Of a stretch of DNA of 33,057 bases, positions 1 through 9,211 are shown piece by piece (the stretch's first letter is position 1; each line of letters starts with the position of its first letter). The position numbers were made by a program, and so were the translations under genes. This stretch comes from an uncultured Lachnospiraceae bacterium (GTDB taxonomy: Bacteria; Bacillota; Clostridia; Lachnospirales; Lachnospiraceae). The notes below the pieces were generated by a model. The model was not told the DNA's origin. It made no database searches and saw only the letters and a list, made by a program, of their open reading frames with translations. The stretch spans positions 1-33,057 of the forward strand of contig CANRZW010000039.1 of NCBI GenBank assembly GCA_947644545.1, given 5' to 3'.

Positions 1-48
1 GCAAAGGGCTGGGGTAATTTTATATCTGACCGCATTATTATTTGGCGC

Positions 49-2061
49 TTACAATATTTTCATGGTTGAGACTAAGGTATTCATATAGTCCACATAGCTA
101 TTATAGAAATAGTTATTGAAAAAGAAAACACAATACAAACCAATAATAAGATCTAAGGTATTCATAAGTAGACTGGAAATGTCAATAATACGGGATGGGC
201 CAGCATATTGGGATATATGATCGTTTACCTGGTCAAGAAGATTTGGCATTACATCTATCAAGTTTTGTGATTGGATATTGTTTCCCAGCCAAAAAATATA
301 AGCATCCCAAGAACTATGCCTGCTGATCAAAGCAGGATATTTTATAATGGCGGATATTTTTTCAGCAATATAAAAATCGCCCATTTGATTGTAATAATTA
401 AAAATAAGATAAATCAGATTTTGCCAGTTTTCAAATTTTTCAGTAGCATGTTTTTGATTAGGATTGTTTTTTTCACGAACTTTTGGATAGATTGATTGTG
501 CAAAAATAAGCAGAGTATCGGAAAGATAGGGATATAGGAGTGTCTGGTCATATTTTTGCAAGAATGTACTCAATTTATCTATCTGTTCATCACAATCTGT
601 GTAAGAAGGAATTTCAAATGCAAATACTGAACGTGCCATTATTGAGGAAAGTTGTATAGTCAAATCATTTTTTTGTATTAGCCCCATATCGTATAAATTT
701 GTCAAGTGGATGTCAAGAGTGTCATGATCATATGCAAAAAGTTCCTCGAGGAATAAAATTGAAATCGGTGAATACCCTAGGCAACAAAGAAATCTCATAA
801 TTATTCGAAGATCATCGGTTTTATCATATTTAGCGGCAAATTTTGCATAGATAGACTTGATATGTCCAATAATATCCAGAGCTTCCTTATCATATTGATG
901 TTTAAAAGTAAGAGTATTACCGTGAGCTATATTTAAATGTACAATTGAACTGTTTTCCAAATTCTGTAACAAATTGTCCAATATATTGGGAAAATCATCT
1001 GTATTGCGGGCAATTTGTTTATATTGTCCTGCAAGAAGAGAAATTAAAAGGACATTTCTCTGGGATATGCAGATTAGTCGTTCCCAAATAGGTTTATTTA
1101 CAGAAATACCAGTATTCATTTCAAAAATAGACTGTAATGTGTCATCAGACAATGTAGATAATTTAAAGGAGTAGAAGGAATCGTGGCTTATATTTGCAGT
1201 TGTGATTATAATTACATTTATAGCATAAGTGGCTAACTCTTCTAGTTCATCTAATATTTTTTCTGAGAAATCCACATGATCAACGACAAGCAGAGCCGAT
1301 GAAAAATCTTTATCAAATAAATCATTTTCTGAGGTTTTGAATAATAGATCCTTTTTATCTTTATAATATTCAATTTTTTGTTTGGTTGTTTTCAAGTCAT
1401 AAAAATAGTCAATATAACAATAATCAGACAATTTCCAACAAGATAGACAATATTTGATAAAATAGCTTTTACCGGTGCCAGGTTGATCCATGAGTATAAT
1501 CTTATGATATTTATTTAGAGCCGCAGATAAATTGCTTGAATCTTCGGCTCTACCGTAAATTTTGTTGAAGGTAGCTGGCTTTAATTGCTTCTTTTTCTGT
1601 GAAGCAAAAAGGTATGGCTTTTTTTCAGTGATACATACTGTAAAAAGATTTATAAGTAAATTTCTGACATCTTCTTGCTGTAATAAAGGCAAGGAATATA
1701 GGTTGTATAAACTAGAAATTCTCTCTGAACTATTGCACAAATTATCAATGACTTCTCGTACTGCTTCGGAATCTTTGCCTAAACTTATTTTGATCAAATC
1801 ATCTAATTTGAGATGGTGACTTTGGGAAAGAATAGTTGAGTATTGTCCTCCAAGCACGGCATGGAGGGTATTCTTTCCTTTTAAACAGTCAGATAAATCA
1901 TCTTCCAAATCCAAAAGGAATTTATTGTGTTTGTCATTTGTATTGTTTGTATCTTTATAGCCAAGCAGATAATATATAAATTCATCCTCTGTGATATATT
2001 TATCTTTTTGAAATTGTTTATTGACCAATGCGAGTATATCTCGGAATAATTTTGTGTTCAT
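49..2061 (-). CDS. STAND-like P-loop NTPase with unknown N-terminal domain
   Basis: The protein has 670 residues from the ATG at 2061, chosen because AAGGAGG lies just upstream on the minus strand; the frame stays open 14 codons further without a ribosome site. Residues 1 to about 170 match nothing I recognise. A Walker A motif (DQPGTGKS, about 192-199) follows a short basic stretch, and a Walker B-like LLVVDHVD lies near 257-264. The rest is a long helical region rich in Leu, Ile and Tyr, as in STAND NTPases where winged-helix and sensor repeats follow the NTPase core. STAND proteins act as signal-sensing switches, and some bacterial ones (the Avs type) sense phage proteins. The gene is AT-rich, divergent from the next operon and lies in a mobile element, so a defence or element-maintenance role is possible. 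No effector nuclease or TIR domain is seen. Confidence 0.6.
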   Translation of the reverse strand: MNTKLFRDILALVNKQFQKDKYITEDEFIYYLLGYKDTNNTNDKHNKFLLDLEDDLSDCLKGKNTLHAVLGGQYSTILSQSHHLKLDDLIKISLGKDSEAVREVIDNLCNSSERISSLYNLYSLPLLQQEDVRNLLINLFTVCITEKKPYLFASQKKKQLKPATFNKIYGRAEDSSNLSAALNKYHKIILMDQPGTGKSYFIKYCLSCWKLSDYCYIDYFYDLKTTKQKIEYYKDKKDLLFKTSENDLFDKDFSSALLVVDHVDFSEKILDELEELATYAINVIIITTANISHDSFYSFKLSTLSDDTLQSIFEMNTGISVNKPIWERLICISQRNVLLISLLAGQYKQIARNTDDFPNILDNLLQNLENSSIVHLNIAHGNTLTFKHQYDKEALDIIGHIKSIYAKFAAKYDKTDDLRIIMRFLCCLGYSPISILFLEELFAYDHDTLDIHLTNLYDMGLIQKNDLTIQLSSIMARSVFAFEIPSYTDCDEQIDKLSTFLQKYDQTLLYPYLSDTLLIFAQSIYPKVREKNNPNQKHATEKFENWQNLIYLIFNYYNQMGDFYIAEKISAIIKYPALISRHSSWDAYIFWLGNNIQSQNLIDVMPNLLDQVNDHISQYAGPSRIIDISSLLMNTLDLIIGLYCVFFFNNYFYNSYVDYMNTLVSTMKIL

Positions 2062-2196
2062 TATATGCCTCCTTTTCGTTAAAGTGGTTTTTCGACCGAA
2101 CAAATGAATTCACTATGATGAGCAAATTTATGATATGTGGTATGCTGTACATACATCGATGATACCACGACTGCAGAGTGAGAACAAGGAGGAAAA

Positions 2197-2226
2197 ATGT
2201 CCGGTTTTCCGGAAAAATATCTATAA
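2197..2226 (+). CDS. possible 9-residue leader peptide MSGFPEKYL
   Basis: AAGGAGG at 2186-2192 is followed after 4 bases by ATG and eight further codons, then TAA at 2224-2226. The ORF runs through the left arm of the CCGG hairpin and stops inside its loop, so a translating ribosome would disrupt the large stem. This is the geometry of leader-peptide regulation, but there is no run of one regulatory amino acid, and the coding claim rests only on the ribosome site and position. The spacing of 4 bases is short for an efficient start. Confidence 0.35.
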   Translation: MSGFPEKYL

Positions 2227-2243
2227 AATCCGGAAAGCCGGAC
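2199..2243 (+). promoter_or_regulatory. CCGG-rich hairpin with two alternative folds
   Basis: The arm at 2199-2213 (GTCCGGTTTTCCGGA) pairs along its full 15 bases with 2229-2243 (TCCGGAAAGCCGGAC), with one G-U pair and a 15-base loop. Each arm is also an inverted repeat on its own (TCCGG, four bases, CCGGA), so two small hairpins compete with the one large one. No T-run follows, so it is not an intrinsic terminator. It could be an RNA switch in the leader of the next operon, a double operator with centres 30 bp apart, or part of a transfer or replication origin. Confidence 0.5.
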
Positions 2244-2346
2244 GAATCAAAGGCATATTACTGATCCATTGACTGACTAACATAAAAATGGACCCAGAAG
2301 GCTTAATTGTAATGCAGAAAAATACAAATTGAAAGGGTATGAAAGA

Positions 2347-4230
2347 ATGCAGCATGAAAATGTAAACGGTATCGATCCTTTGGTTCATATAGGGCAAATG
2401 TCTGCTGAGCCAAATGTGGAATTGCAAAACAGAACTGGATATTCGGTTCCATATCAAGTAGATTATTACACAGCAGTGCAACAAGGACTGCAAGCACTAG
2501 CAATGAATGACAAGCAGGAACAGCGTGAAATTGCGAGACATTGTAGAAGCATTGAAAGAGATGAGAATAAGAGTCGTCTCCGACGTGAAGAACAGTATGA
2601 GAAGCAAGTATGCAGGGAAAGGCATATGGAGATAATTTATAAGAACAACAAAATGTTGTATGTAGTACTTGACGGTGCAGGGCGAGGTATAAGTTGCCGA
2701 GAAGTTTTTTCAGGATTGATTCAGGAAGTCAAATGTTATAGATATGAAGACACAGATGACATCATGTGGCAGATTACTATAATCGAAAGTAATGCCATAC
2801 GAGTAATCAGTCCGTTGTATCAAAAAACCGATATTCAATCTATGGCAAAACTGAAAAGTACGATCCTCGGTAAATATGACGTTTCTGATAGTAGTCAAAG
2901 TACTAAATTTCTGTGGGAGCAACTGCGCACAACATTACTTTCAATGGTTGATAAAGCGGATGTAGTAGAAATTCCTGCAAGACCGGGATGGTATGGGAAT
3001 GATCATGAATATCACTTTTACACAACTGCAGATGACGATATCACAAAGTTTAGTTCATATATGCGGAAATTTGGAATGAATAAATTTAGTCAAATGGGCA
3101 AGTCGGAGGTTGTGGAAAAAGTGCTGAATTATCTGGAGCAGAGTGCAAACTTAGGAGTAGCCGGAATGATGTTGATATGTCGCTTTAATGTGCTTTTAGG
3201 AAGGTTAACAAAAGAATCCTGTTTTTGTACAGGAATAGCGCTCTGGGGAGAAAACCCAGAAAAAGTAGCATATCATTTTCTCAGAACAATGTTCAATGAT
3301 GTGGACACGATAAATCTTGATGCTGATCGGATGGATAAAATTCGTAAAAATGTGTGTTTACTGCAAGACACTCCGGCCATATTTTGTATATCTGATTCCG
3401 GAAATCGATCAGTCCAAAATCGCTTGAGAACAATTATGAGCTGGATGCGGATAACTCAGATTGAAGGTATAAAAGTGAGGGCTCCTTTTGTGTTTTGCTT
3501 CAGAACATTTTCAACAACGGTTCCAATAGAGGATATGATCGTTGTGGATACATCAGATATTGTTCTGCAACCAGAAAATCAGTCGCTGGAAATGTTTCAG
3601 TTTATGGTGGTCAAAACGATTGAAGAATCGGGCAAGTATTGGATTGATGAAATTGTTGATCGGTATACGAAAAAAAGACAGGAAGGTATGAATGAATCAA
3701 CTTCGCTGGCAAAGACTATATTTGATGTATTGATAAAAATGTTTGATGAAATGTGTATTGGAATGGAAGTGTTTGAACGTTTTCGGAATTTGCTTAATGC
3801 AGGAATAAGAGAGATTGAAAATCAGTTGTCAAGAAAACCGTATTTTGGATCAGACGTTTTTCGCAACCAGGTCAGAGATTTGGTGGATGCCGGAAGTATA
3901 GAAATTTTTAATCGTGATATGGCGCCTGTAACAGATGAAGAAAGCTGTATCTATTTTGATGCCAGGTATTACTATTTTTCCAATAATGTACTTCGAAAGA
4001 TATGTATATTATCGAAAATTGATAAAAAAACAATGTTACATATTAAGCAGGAACTCAGTTCTCTTTCGATGATTAAAAAGTACAGATCTACAGGATTCCG
4101 ACAGGGGGAGATGAATATTGATTTCCGTATATGTAACGCGTATGGACAACGGAAGGATCTGTCTGGAATAGCGGTGTTACATGAGTTTTTTGATAATATT
4201 GGAGGGATTGAACTATGCATGAGAGGATAA
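2347..4230 (+). CDS. unknown protein, possibly a degenerate helicase-like factor
   Basis: The protein has 627 residues from the ATG at 2347; an in-frame TTG lies 6 codons upstream, but AAAGGG sits about 10 bases before the ATG. Residues about 60-110 are rich in Arg, Glu and Gln and probably helical. A GWYG motif near residue 220 is followed by a region (about 270-400) with hydrophobic beta-strand patterns resembling a RecA-like core, but no Walker A motif is visible. I do not recognise the family; resemblance to DUF927-type primase-helicase proteins is only an impression. The last 16 bases overlap the start of the ATPase gene that follows, so the two are translationally coupled and probably work as a complex. 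Confidence 0.6.
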   Translation: MQHENVNGIDPLVHIGQMSAEPNVELQNRTGYSVPYQVDYYTAVQQGLQALAMNDKQEQREIARHCRSIERDENKSRLRREEQYEKQVCRERHMEIIYKNNKMLYVVLDGAGRGISCREVFSGLIQEVKCYRYEDTDDIMWQITIIESNAIRVISPLYQKTDIQSMAKLKSTILGKYDVSDSSQSTKFLWEQLRTTLLSMVDKADVVEIPARPGWYGNDHEYHFYTTADDDITKFSSYMRKFGMNKFSQMGKSEVVEKVLNYLEQSANLGVAGMMLICRFNVLLGRLTKESCFCTGIALWGENPEKVAYHFLRTMFNDVDTINLDADRMDKIRKNVCLLQDTPAIFCISDSGNRSVQNRLRTIMSWMRITQIEGIKVRAPFVFCFRTFSTTVPIEDMIVVDTSDIVLQPENQSLEMFQFMVVKTIEESGKYWIDEIVDRYTKKRQEGMNESTSLAKTIFDVLIKMFDEMCIGMEVFERFRNLLNAGIREIENQLSRKPYFGSDVFRNQVRDLVDAGSIEIFNRDMAPVTDEESCIYFDARYYYFSNNVLRKICILSKIDKKTMLHIKQELSSLSMIKKYRSTGFRQGEMNIDFRICNAYGQRKDLSGIAVLHEFFDNIGGIELCMRG

Positions 4231-5261
4231 AAATATTATGTGACGGTAAGCAGATATATCTGATGATTCAAGACAATGAGCGTGTGTCCATGCTGTTCAT
4301 AGGCCTATCGAGGATGGGTAAAACTTATTTCGCCTCAAAACTTGGAGGCGAATTGATCAGACAGGGATATCATGTACATTTGATCGATCTGGGGGATAAA
4401 TGGAGTGCCAAGGATAAGAGAAATTTACTTTCTGCCGGAGCGGTGTTGCGTAGAATTACAAAGGAAGGTTTGATTTTGAAATTTAATTCTGTCAGAGAAG
4501 CATGCGGGTGCGGTAAAATAATTGCCAATGCACTGGGATTTCGTTCGGCGAAAGCAGTTATGGTGATGCAGAGAGCGATTAAGTCGCTTTTCATCTTGTA
4601 TAGAAAACAATTTACTCTTGTTGATTTGGTCAAATGTCTGGAAAACACAGAGGGAACTGGAGAGAATCGCGAATGGCAGATGAAGCTCTGGGAGCACATG
4701 GATTCTTGTGGTGAGCTGCCTGATATTATATTTCAGCTTGACGAGGGCAGAGACTTTTCCATCGAAAATGTAATCTGGGATCTTTCAGGTTTGGACGATG
4801 CTTATGCACAAGTGGTGGCGTATCTTATTAATTTCTGCCTGTTATGTCAACAGAAACGGAAATTCAGAGTCGGAAAAACTGTAGGGAAGATATTTATTAT
4901 TCTGGATGAATTTCAGGTTCTTGATTGTAACAAGAGATCCATCATTGGTACATGTCTGACAGAGGGGCAGAAATACGGAATAGCGCTTATTCTGATCACA
5001 CAGTTCTTGATGGAAAATTTCAACGAGACTGTGATTCAGCAGTTGAAGCAGGGCGGTTTCCGATTTTATTTTCGGCTTACAGAGAAGGAGGCTGCGATAG
5101 TCAGTAAAACTCTGGCTGGAAACCATAGAGAGTGTGAAGAATTGTATAGAAAACTGGTTAGCTTGCCAAGAGGTAACTGTTTGATGCAGGGACCTCATTA
5201 TATCAAAAATGCTGATGAGATAATGGAAGGATATCGGTTTGTGGAAATAAAATGTGATTAA
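4215..5261 (+). CDS. FtsK/HerA-TraG superfamily ATPase
   Basis: The protein has 348 residues with a near N-terminal Walker A (GLSRMGKT, residues 30-37), a Walker B ending in LDE (230-232) after the hydrophobic strand KIFIIL, and an ITQ sensor motif (261-263). This arrangement is that of HerA/FtsK/VirD4-type DNA-pumping or remodelling ATPases. There are no transmembrane helices at the N terminus, so it is not a classical membrane coupling protein. The start overlaps the preceding gene by 16 bases and has GGAGGG about 9 bases upstream. It probably acts on DNA with the upstream protein, either in transfer of the element or in a defence role. Assignment to a subfamily is not possible by eye. Confidence 0.7.
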   Translation: MHERIKILCDGKQIYLMIQDNERVSMLFIGLSRMGKTYFASKLGGELIRQGYHVHLIDLGDKWSAKDKRNLLSAGAVLRRITKEGLILKFNSVREACGCGKIIANALGFRSAKAVMVMQRAIKSLFILYRKQFTLVDLVKCLENTEGTGENREWQMKLWEHMDSCGELPDIIFQLDEGRDFSIENVIWDLSGLDDAYAQVVAYLINFCLLCQQKRKFRVGKTVGKIFIILDEFQVLDCNKRSIIGTCLTEGQKYGIALILITQFLMENFNETVIQQLKQGGFRFYFRLTEKEAAIVSKTLAGNHRECEELYRKLVSLPRGNCLMQGPHYIKNADEIMEGYRFVEIKCD

Positions 5262-5395
5262 GGATTACTGATAGATTTCAATTGTTGAAAAATTATAAAA
5301 AAGGTGAGCTGTTGATATTGAAAACGGCAGAATATGGAGGAAAAGAAAATACAAATGCGACATATAAATAGTGTAAATGTGTTACGGAGTACTTT

Positions 5396-5596
5396 ATGCG
5401 CAAACACACTGTAAAGTGTCAATTAGAAAATGAAAAAAGGACAGAATATCTACAGTATGAAATCAACAAATTCGCATTATTATATATAAAAAATTTTCTT
5501 GAAGAAAGCGGATTGGAAAAGGAGGAAAAATTAGATTTAATCGATGAAATGATTAAAAATATGAGGAAAAAGAATCAAAACGACAATGGAAAATAG
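5396..5596 (+). CDS. small charged helical protein
   Basis: This 66-residue ORF has a GGAG ribosome site 8 bases before its ATG and lies on the same strand as its neighbours. It is rich in Lys and Glu with regularly spaced Leu and Ile, so it is probably all-helical, with a Lys-rich tail. I do not recognise it. Small proteins in front of large serine recombinases sometimes act as recombination directionality factors or regulators; position is the only hint here. Confidence 0.5.
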   Translation: MRKHTVKCQLENEKRTEYLQYEINKFALLYIKNFLEESGLEKEEKLDLIDEMIKNMRKKNQNDNGK

Positions 5597-5658
5597 ACAT
5601 AAAATGAAATGAATAAGCTATAAAAATTCACCCACCCGAAAGGAGGTAATCACCACAC

Positions 5659-7512
5659 ATGCGAATCGCCATATACAGCAGAAAGTCCAAGTGGACCGGT
5701 AAAGGTGACAGTGTAGAAAACCAGATCATCATGTGCAAAGAGTACATAGCCATGTTCATAGAAGGCGGCGACCAGGCAGAGATCATAGAATATGAAGACG
5801 AAGGCTTCTCCGGAAAAAATACAAAGCGTCCACAGTTCCAGAAAATGATGCGTGATATGCAGGAGAGACATTATGATTATCTGGTATGTTACAAACTCGA
5901 CCGACTCGGCAGAAACCTGGCCGATCTTGCAAATCTGATGGAAGATCTGGAGAAGAGGGAGACATCCTTTATCAGCATCAAAGAAAAATTTGACACAACA
6001 ACGCCCATAGGCAAAGCCATGTTATATTTTTCCGGTGTGCTTGCCCAGATGGAGCGGGAACAGATCGCGGAGCGTGTCAAGGATAATATGATCATGTTAG
6101 CCAGAAGCGGACGCTGGCTGGGCGGCAATACACCGCTGGGATATTCGTCTGTAAAAGTAGAAAAGGAGGTCAGTGCACTTAAGAAAAAATCTATGTTCTG
6201 TCTGGCTCAGAATCCGGATGAAATCGATCTTGTGAGATTTATCTTTACTTATTTTATTGAGAAGAGATCTTTAACAAAGGTTCTGAAATATTTGATGTCC
6301 AATGGTATAAAGACTCGGAACGGAAAGGAATTTGCTGTAAGCGGAATCCGGGATATCCTGACAAACCCGGTATATTGCATTGCGGATCAGGAAGCATATC
6401 AGTATTTTTACGATCTTGGATGTCAGGTCTGTATTGACCAGGATGAATTGGATCATGAAACAGGCTTAATGAGTTATGCTAAGACGACTTCTGTCAGGTA
6501 CAGGAATCAGAATACATCCTGCGAAACGTGGATCATTTCTAAAGGGCGGCATAAAGGGATCCTTACCGGCAAAGAGTTTGTCTATGTACAGCAGTTGCTG
6601 GACAGCAACAAGAGCAGAGGAATCAATTTCCGGGATACAAGAAACAGCGTGGCGCTTTTATCCGGACTTCTCCAGTGTACCTGCGGACATATGATGCGGC
6701 CCAAGAACTATCCGGCAAACAGGATGACGGAGAAAGGGGAGCGGACATTTTCCTATCGCTGTCCCTATAAAGATATGACATACAGGGAAGGCTGCAATAT
6801 CAACAATGTTCACGGAAATACACTGGATGCGGCAGTCTGTCATGAAGTCCTTAATCTGGCACAGCCGGATAAAGGTATTATTCCCATGTTGGAAGAACTC
6901 CGCAGGCAGATCGCAGATTCGGATATCGAAGTCATGTCGGAGAAGCAGCTTATGGTACAGGAGTATGAGAGAAAGAAAGGCGAGATCCAGAAACTGGTAG
7001 CATCTATCAGGAATTTAGAAGCAGACAGTGTGTCAGTACAATATATTAATGAAGGGATCCAGAAATTGGACAGTGAATGTGCGGTTCTGCAGAAGCGTAT
7101 CAAGATGGTAAAGGAGGATGAACATGAGAAAACGGAATTGATGGATCATATCATGGAGGTATCAGATAAACTTACAGATTTTTCAAAAGTATTTGAAGAA
7201 CTTTCCATATTGCAGAAAAAAGATTTTCTGAGAGATATCATAGACAAGATCATATGGGATGGAGAGACAGCTCACATTTATTTACGAAACCCGGTGCCTG
7301 ATAAGCACCGGGATATTTTTGGCTGCTTTTTGGAGAAATTTGACCCGCAGCAGTATCCAAAGTATCTAAAACAGAACCATCGCATTGCCGCAGCCGCTTG
7401 GCCCTACGATCGCAAGAAACTCCCCCTGGGACACCTGAAAAGATATATTGGACAGTGCAGGCGTTTCTCCGTTCAGGTTATGATAGGAGTAGGAGATATC
7501 CTGCAAGGATAA
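5659..7512 (+). CDS. large serine recombinase
   Basis: The protein has 617 residues with a strong AAAGGAGGT site upstream. The resolvase domain is at the N terminus, with catalytic Ser10 (YSRKS), the DRLGRN motif (81-86) and the helix-E-like stretch with AQMEREQIAERV around 129-140. The recombinase domain follows (about 155-290). A zinc ribbon has the pattern C340, C342, C368 and C379, and a coiled coil lies around 420-510, as in phiC31/TnpX-type integrases. All key residues are present, so it is probably active. Enzymes of this group cut att sites by a serine-DNA linkage and integrate or excise elements. The last 60 or so residues are rich in Pro, Tyr and basic residues and may extend into sequence acquired at the junction. 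Confidence 0.93.
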   Translation: MRIAIYSRKSKWTGKGDSVENQIIMCKEYIAMFIEGGDQAEIIEYEDEGFSGKNTKRPQFQKMMRDMQERHYDYLVCYKLDRLGRNLADLANLMEDLEKRETSFISIKEKFDTTTPIGKAMLYFSGVLAQMEREQIAERVKDNMIMLARSGRWLGGNTPLGYSSVKVEKEVSALKKKSMFCLAQNPDEIDLVRFIFTYFIEKRSLTKVLKYLMSNGIKTRNGKEFAVSGIRDILTNPVYCIADQEAYQYFYDLGCQVCIDQDELDHETGLMSYAKTTSVRYRNQNTSCETWIISKGRHKGILTGKEFVYVQQLLDSNKSRGINFRDTRNSVALLSGLLQCTCGHMMRPKNYPANRMTEKGERTFSYRCPYKDMTYREGCNINNVHGNTLDAAVCHEVLNLAQPDKGIIPMLEELRRQIADSDIEVMSEKQLMVQEYERKKGEIQKLVASIRNLEADSVSVQYINEGIQKLDSECAVLQKRIKMVKEDEHEKTELMDHIMEVSDKLTDFSKVFEELSILQKKDFLRDIIDKIIWDGETAHIYLRNPVPDKHRDIFGCFLEKFDPQQYPKYLKQNHRIAAAAWPYDRKKLPLGHLKRYIGQCRRFSVQVMIGVGDILQG

Positions 7513-7587
7513 TATTGGCTGCATAGAACAACAACTCCTTACTGTTTATACGTTATTGTATGAAAAAGAAGAAAATATGTGTTTTGA

Positions 7588-7616
7588 TTGAAATGAAAAA
7601 TGTTTTATGGTATCAT
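7588..7616 (+). promoter_or_regulatory. sigma-A-type promoter of argH
   Basis: TTGAAA at 7588-7593 and TATCAT at 7611-7616 are separated by exactly 17 bases and lie about 95 bases upstream of the argH start. This is a good vegetative promoter. It marks the chromosomal side of the junction with the serine-recombinase element, so argH has its own promoter after the insertion. Confidence 0.65.
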
Positions 7617-7711
7617 CTAAGTCAGATTTTGCGATAACTTTTATCAGGAAATTGGCTGACTTTGATCATAGATCGCAGACAGCGGATAAAGAAGACAAAG
7701 GAGTTGACGAT

Positions 7712-9127
7712 ATGGCACAGCTTTGGGGCGGCCGTTTTACGAAGGAGACAGACCAGCTTGTTTATAATTTTAACGCCTCGATCTCTTTTGACCGGAAGTT
7801 TTTCGGGCAGGATATTGAGGGCAGCATCGCGCATGTGGTCATGCTGGCGAAGCAGGGCATTCTGACGAAGGAAGAGAAGGATGTCATTTTAAAAGGGCTT
7901 ACGGGCATCCGGCAGGATGTGGAGGACGGTAAACTTGCGATTACGGAAGAATACGAAGACATACACAGCTTTGTGGAGGCGAAACTGATCGAGAGGATCG
8001 GGGAGGCCGGGAAGAAGCTGCACACGGGCAGGAGCCGCAATGACCAGGTGGCTCTTGACATGCGGCTGTACACCAGGCTGGAAGTGCTCCATGTGGATGA
8101 ACTGGTGAAAGAACTTCTGTGTACGCTGCTGCGTATTATGGAAGAGAATACGGACACTTACATGCCGGGATTTACTCATCTGCAGAAGGCCCAGCCGGTG
8201 ACACTGGCGCATCATGTGGGCGCTTACTTCGAGATGTTTAAGCGGGACAGGTTGAGACTGAGAGATATTTACCACCGCATGAATTATTGTCCTTTAGGTG
8301 CAGGCGCGCTGGCGGGCACTACCTATCCGCTGGACAGGAATTACACGGCCTCGCTTCTGGGATTTGAAGGACCGACATGGAACAGTATGGACTCTGTGTC
8401 CGACCGGGACTATGTGATAGAATTTCTGTCGGCGCTGTCTACGATCATGATGCACCTGAGTCGTTTCTGTGAGGAGATTATCATCTGGAATTCGGATGAA
8501 TACCGGTTTGTGGAGATTGACGATGCTTATTCTACGGGAAGCAGCATTATGCCGCAGAAGAAGAATCCGGATATTGCGGAGCTGATACGGGGCAAGACCG
8601 GGCGTGTTTATGGGGCGCTTGTCTCGATTCTGACGACCATGAAGGGCATACCGCTCGCTTATAATAAGGATATGCAGGAAGACAAGGAACTTACCTTTGA
8701 CGCTATTGATACGGTGAAAGGCTGTCTGGCCTTATTTGAGGGTATGGTGAATACCATGAAGTTCCGTAAGGACGTTATGGAGAAGAGCGCCATGCAGGGC
8801 TTTACCAACGCCACGGACGCGGCGGATTATCTGGTGGGCAAGGGCGTGCCGTTTCGGGATGCTCACGGCGTGATCGGCAGGTTGGTTCTGTATTGTATTG
8901 ACAAAAAGTGCAGCATCGAGGACTTGACGATAGAAGAACTCAAGGAGATCAGTCCGGTCTTTGAGGCTGATGTATATGAGGCCATCAGTCTGCAGACCTG
9001 CGTGGAGAAAAGGCTGACTGTTGGCGCACCTGCAAGGAAGGCGATGCAGAAGGTGATTGCGGCCCAGAAGGAATATCTGACAAGAGACTGGCAGGATGAA
9101 GAAGGAATCTACATGACGAAACAGTGA
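7712..9127 (+). CDS. argH: argininosuccinate lyase
   Basis: This enzyme splits argininosuccinate into arginine and fumarate, the last step of arginine synthesis. The 471-residue length fits the family. The start is the ATG at 7712, with AAAGGAG upstream; the frame is open further upstream but without a ribosome site. Diagnostic motifs are the N-terminal LWGGRF, TGRSRNDQ at 105-112, FTHLQKAQP around 154-162 with the family His, and the fumarate lyase signature GSSIMPQKKNPD at 277-288 with the catalytic Ser loop. argG is not adjacent. The asd gene follows after 84 bases in the same direction, so co-transcription from the promoter at 7588 is likely. Confidence 0.97.
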   Translation: MAQLWGGRFTKETDQLVYNFNASISFDRKFFGQDIEGSIAHVVMLAKQGILTKEEKDVILKGLTGIRQDVEDGKLAITEEYEDIHSFVEAKLIERIGEAGKKLHTGRSRNDQVALDMRLYTRLEVLHVDELVKELLCTLLRIMEENTDTYMPGFTHLQKAQPVTLAHHVGAYFEMFKRDRLRLRDIYHRMNYCPLGAGALAGTTYPLDRNYTASLLGFEGPTWNSMDSVSDRDYVIEFLSALSTIMMHLSRFCEEIIIWNSDEYRFVEIDDAYSTGSSIMPQKKNPDIAELIRGKTGRVYGALVSILTTMKGIPLAYNKDMQEDKELTFDAIDTVKGCLALFEGMVNTMKFRKDVMEKSAMQGFTNATDAADYLVGKGVPFRDAHGVIGRLVLYCIDKKCSIEDLTIEELKEISPVFEADVYEAISLQTCVEKRLTVGAPARKAMQKVIAAQKEYLTRDWQDEEGIYMTKQ

Positions 9128-9211
9128 TATGCCTGTGCTGTATGTGCCGTAAGGGCAGCACAAGATATCCATAGGAGTATTTGCACGCTAAGAAAGGAGT
9201 ATGAATATAAA

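Larger units (their letters stand above)
2062..2346. promoter_or_regulatory. divergent intergenic regulatory region
   Basis: This 285-bp gap separates the STAND-like gene (minus) from the next operon (plus) and must hold both promoters. It contains a 7-bp inverted repeat, GTGGTAT at 2137-2143 and ATACCAC at 2162-2168, with smaller palindromes (TGTACA, ATCGAT) between the arms. This is a plausible operator. Downstream lie a short ORF with a strong ribosome site and a CCGG-rich hairpin, listed separately. I could not assign convincing -35/-10 boxes in either direction. Confidence 0.45.
1..7512 (+). mobile_element. right part of a serine-recombinase integrative element
   Basis: The block from the window start to the large serine recombinase is visibly more AT-rich than the argH-asd-topB backbone that follows. 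It carries typical accessory cargo: a STAND-like NTPase, an unknown protein, an FtsK/HerA-like ATPase, a small ORF and the recombinase as the last gene. Large serine recombinases usually lie at the edge of the element they move, so the right junction is probably between the recombinase stop and the argH promoter at 7588. No left end or att core can be identified because the partner end lies outside the window. The element may be conjugative, mobilisable or a simple genomic island; no relaxase is visible here. Confidence 0.65.

Noticed and set aside
9128..9211. Terminator between argH and asd
   Set aside because: A 6-bp stem with a long loop and no T-run; too weak.
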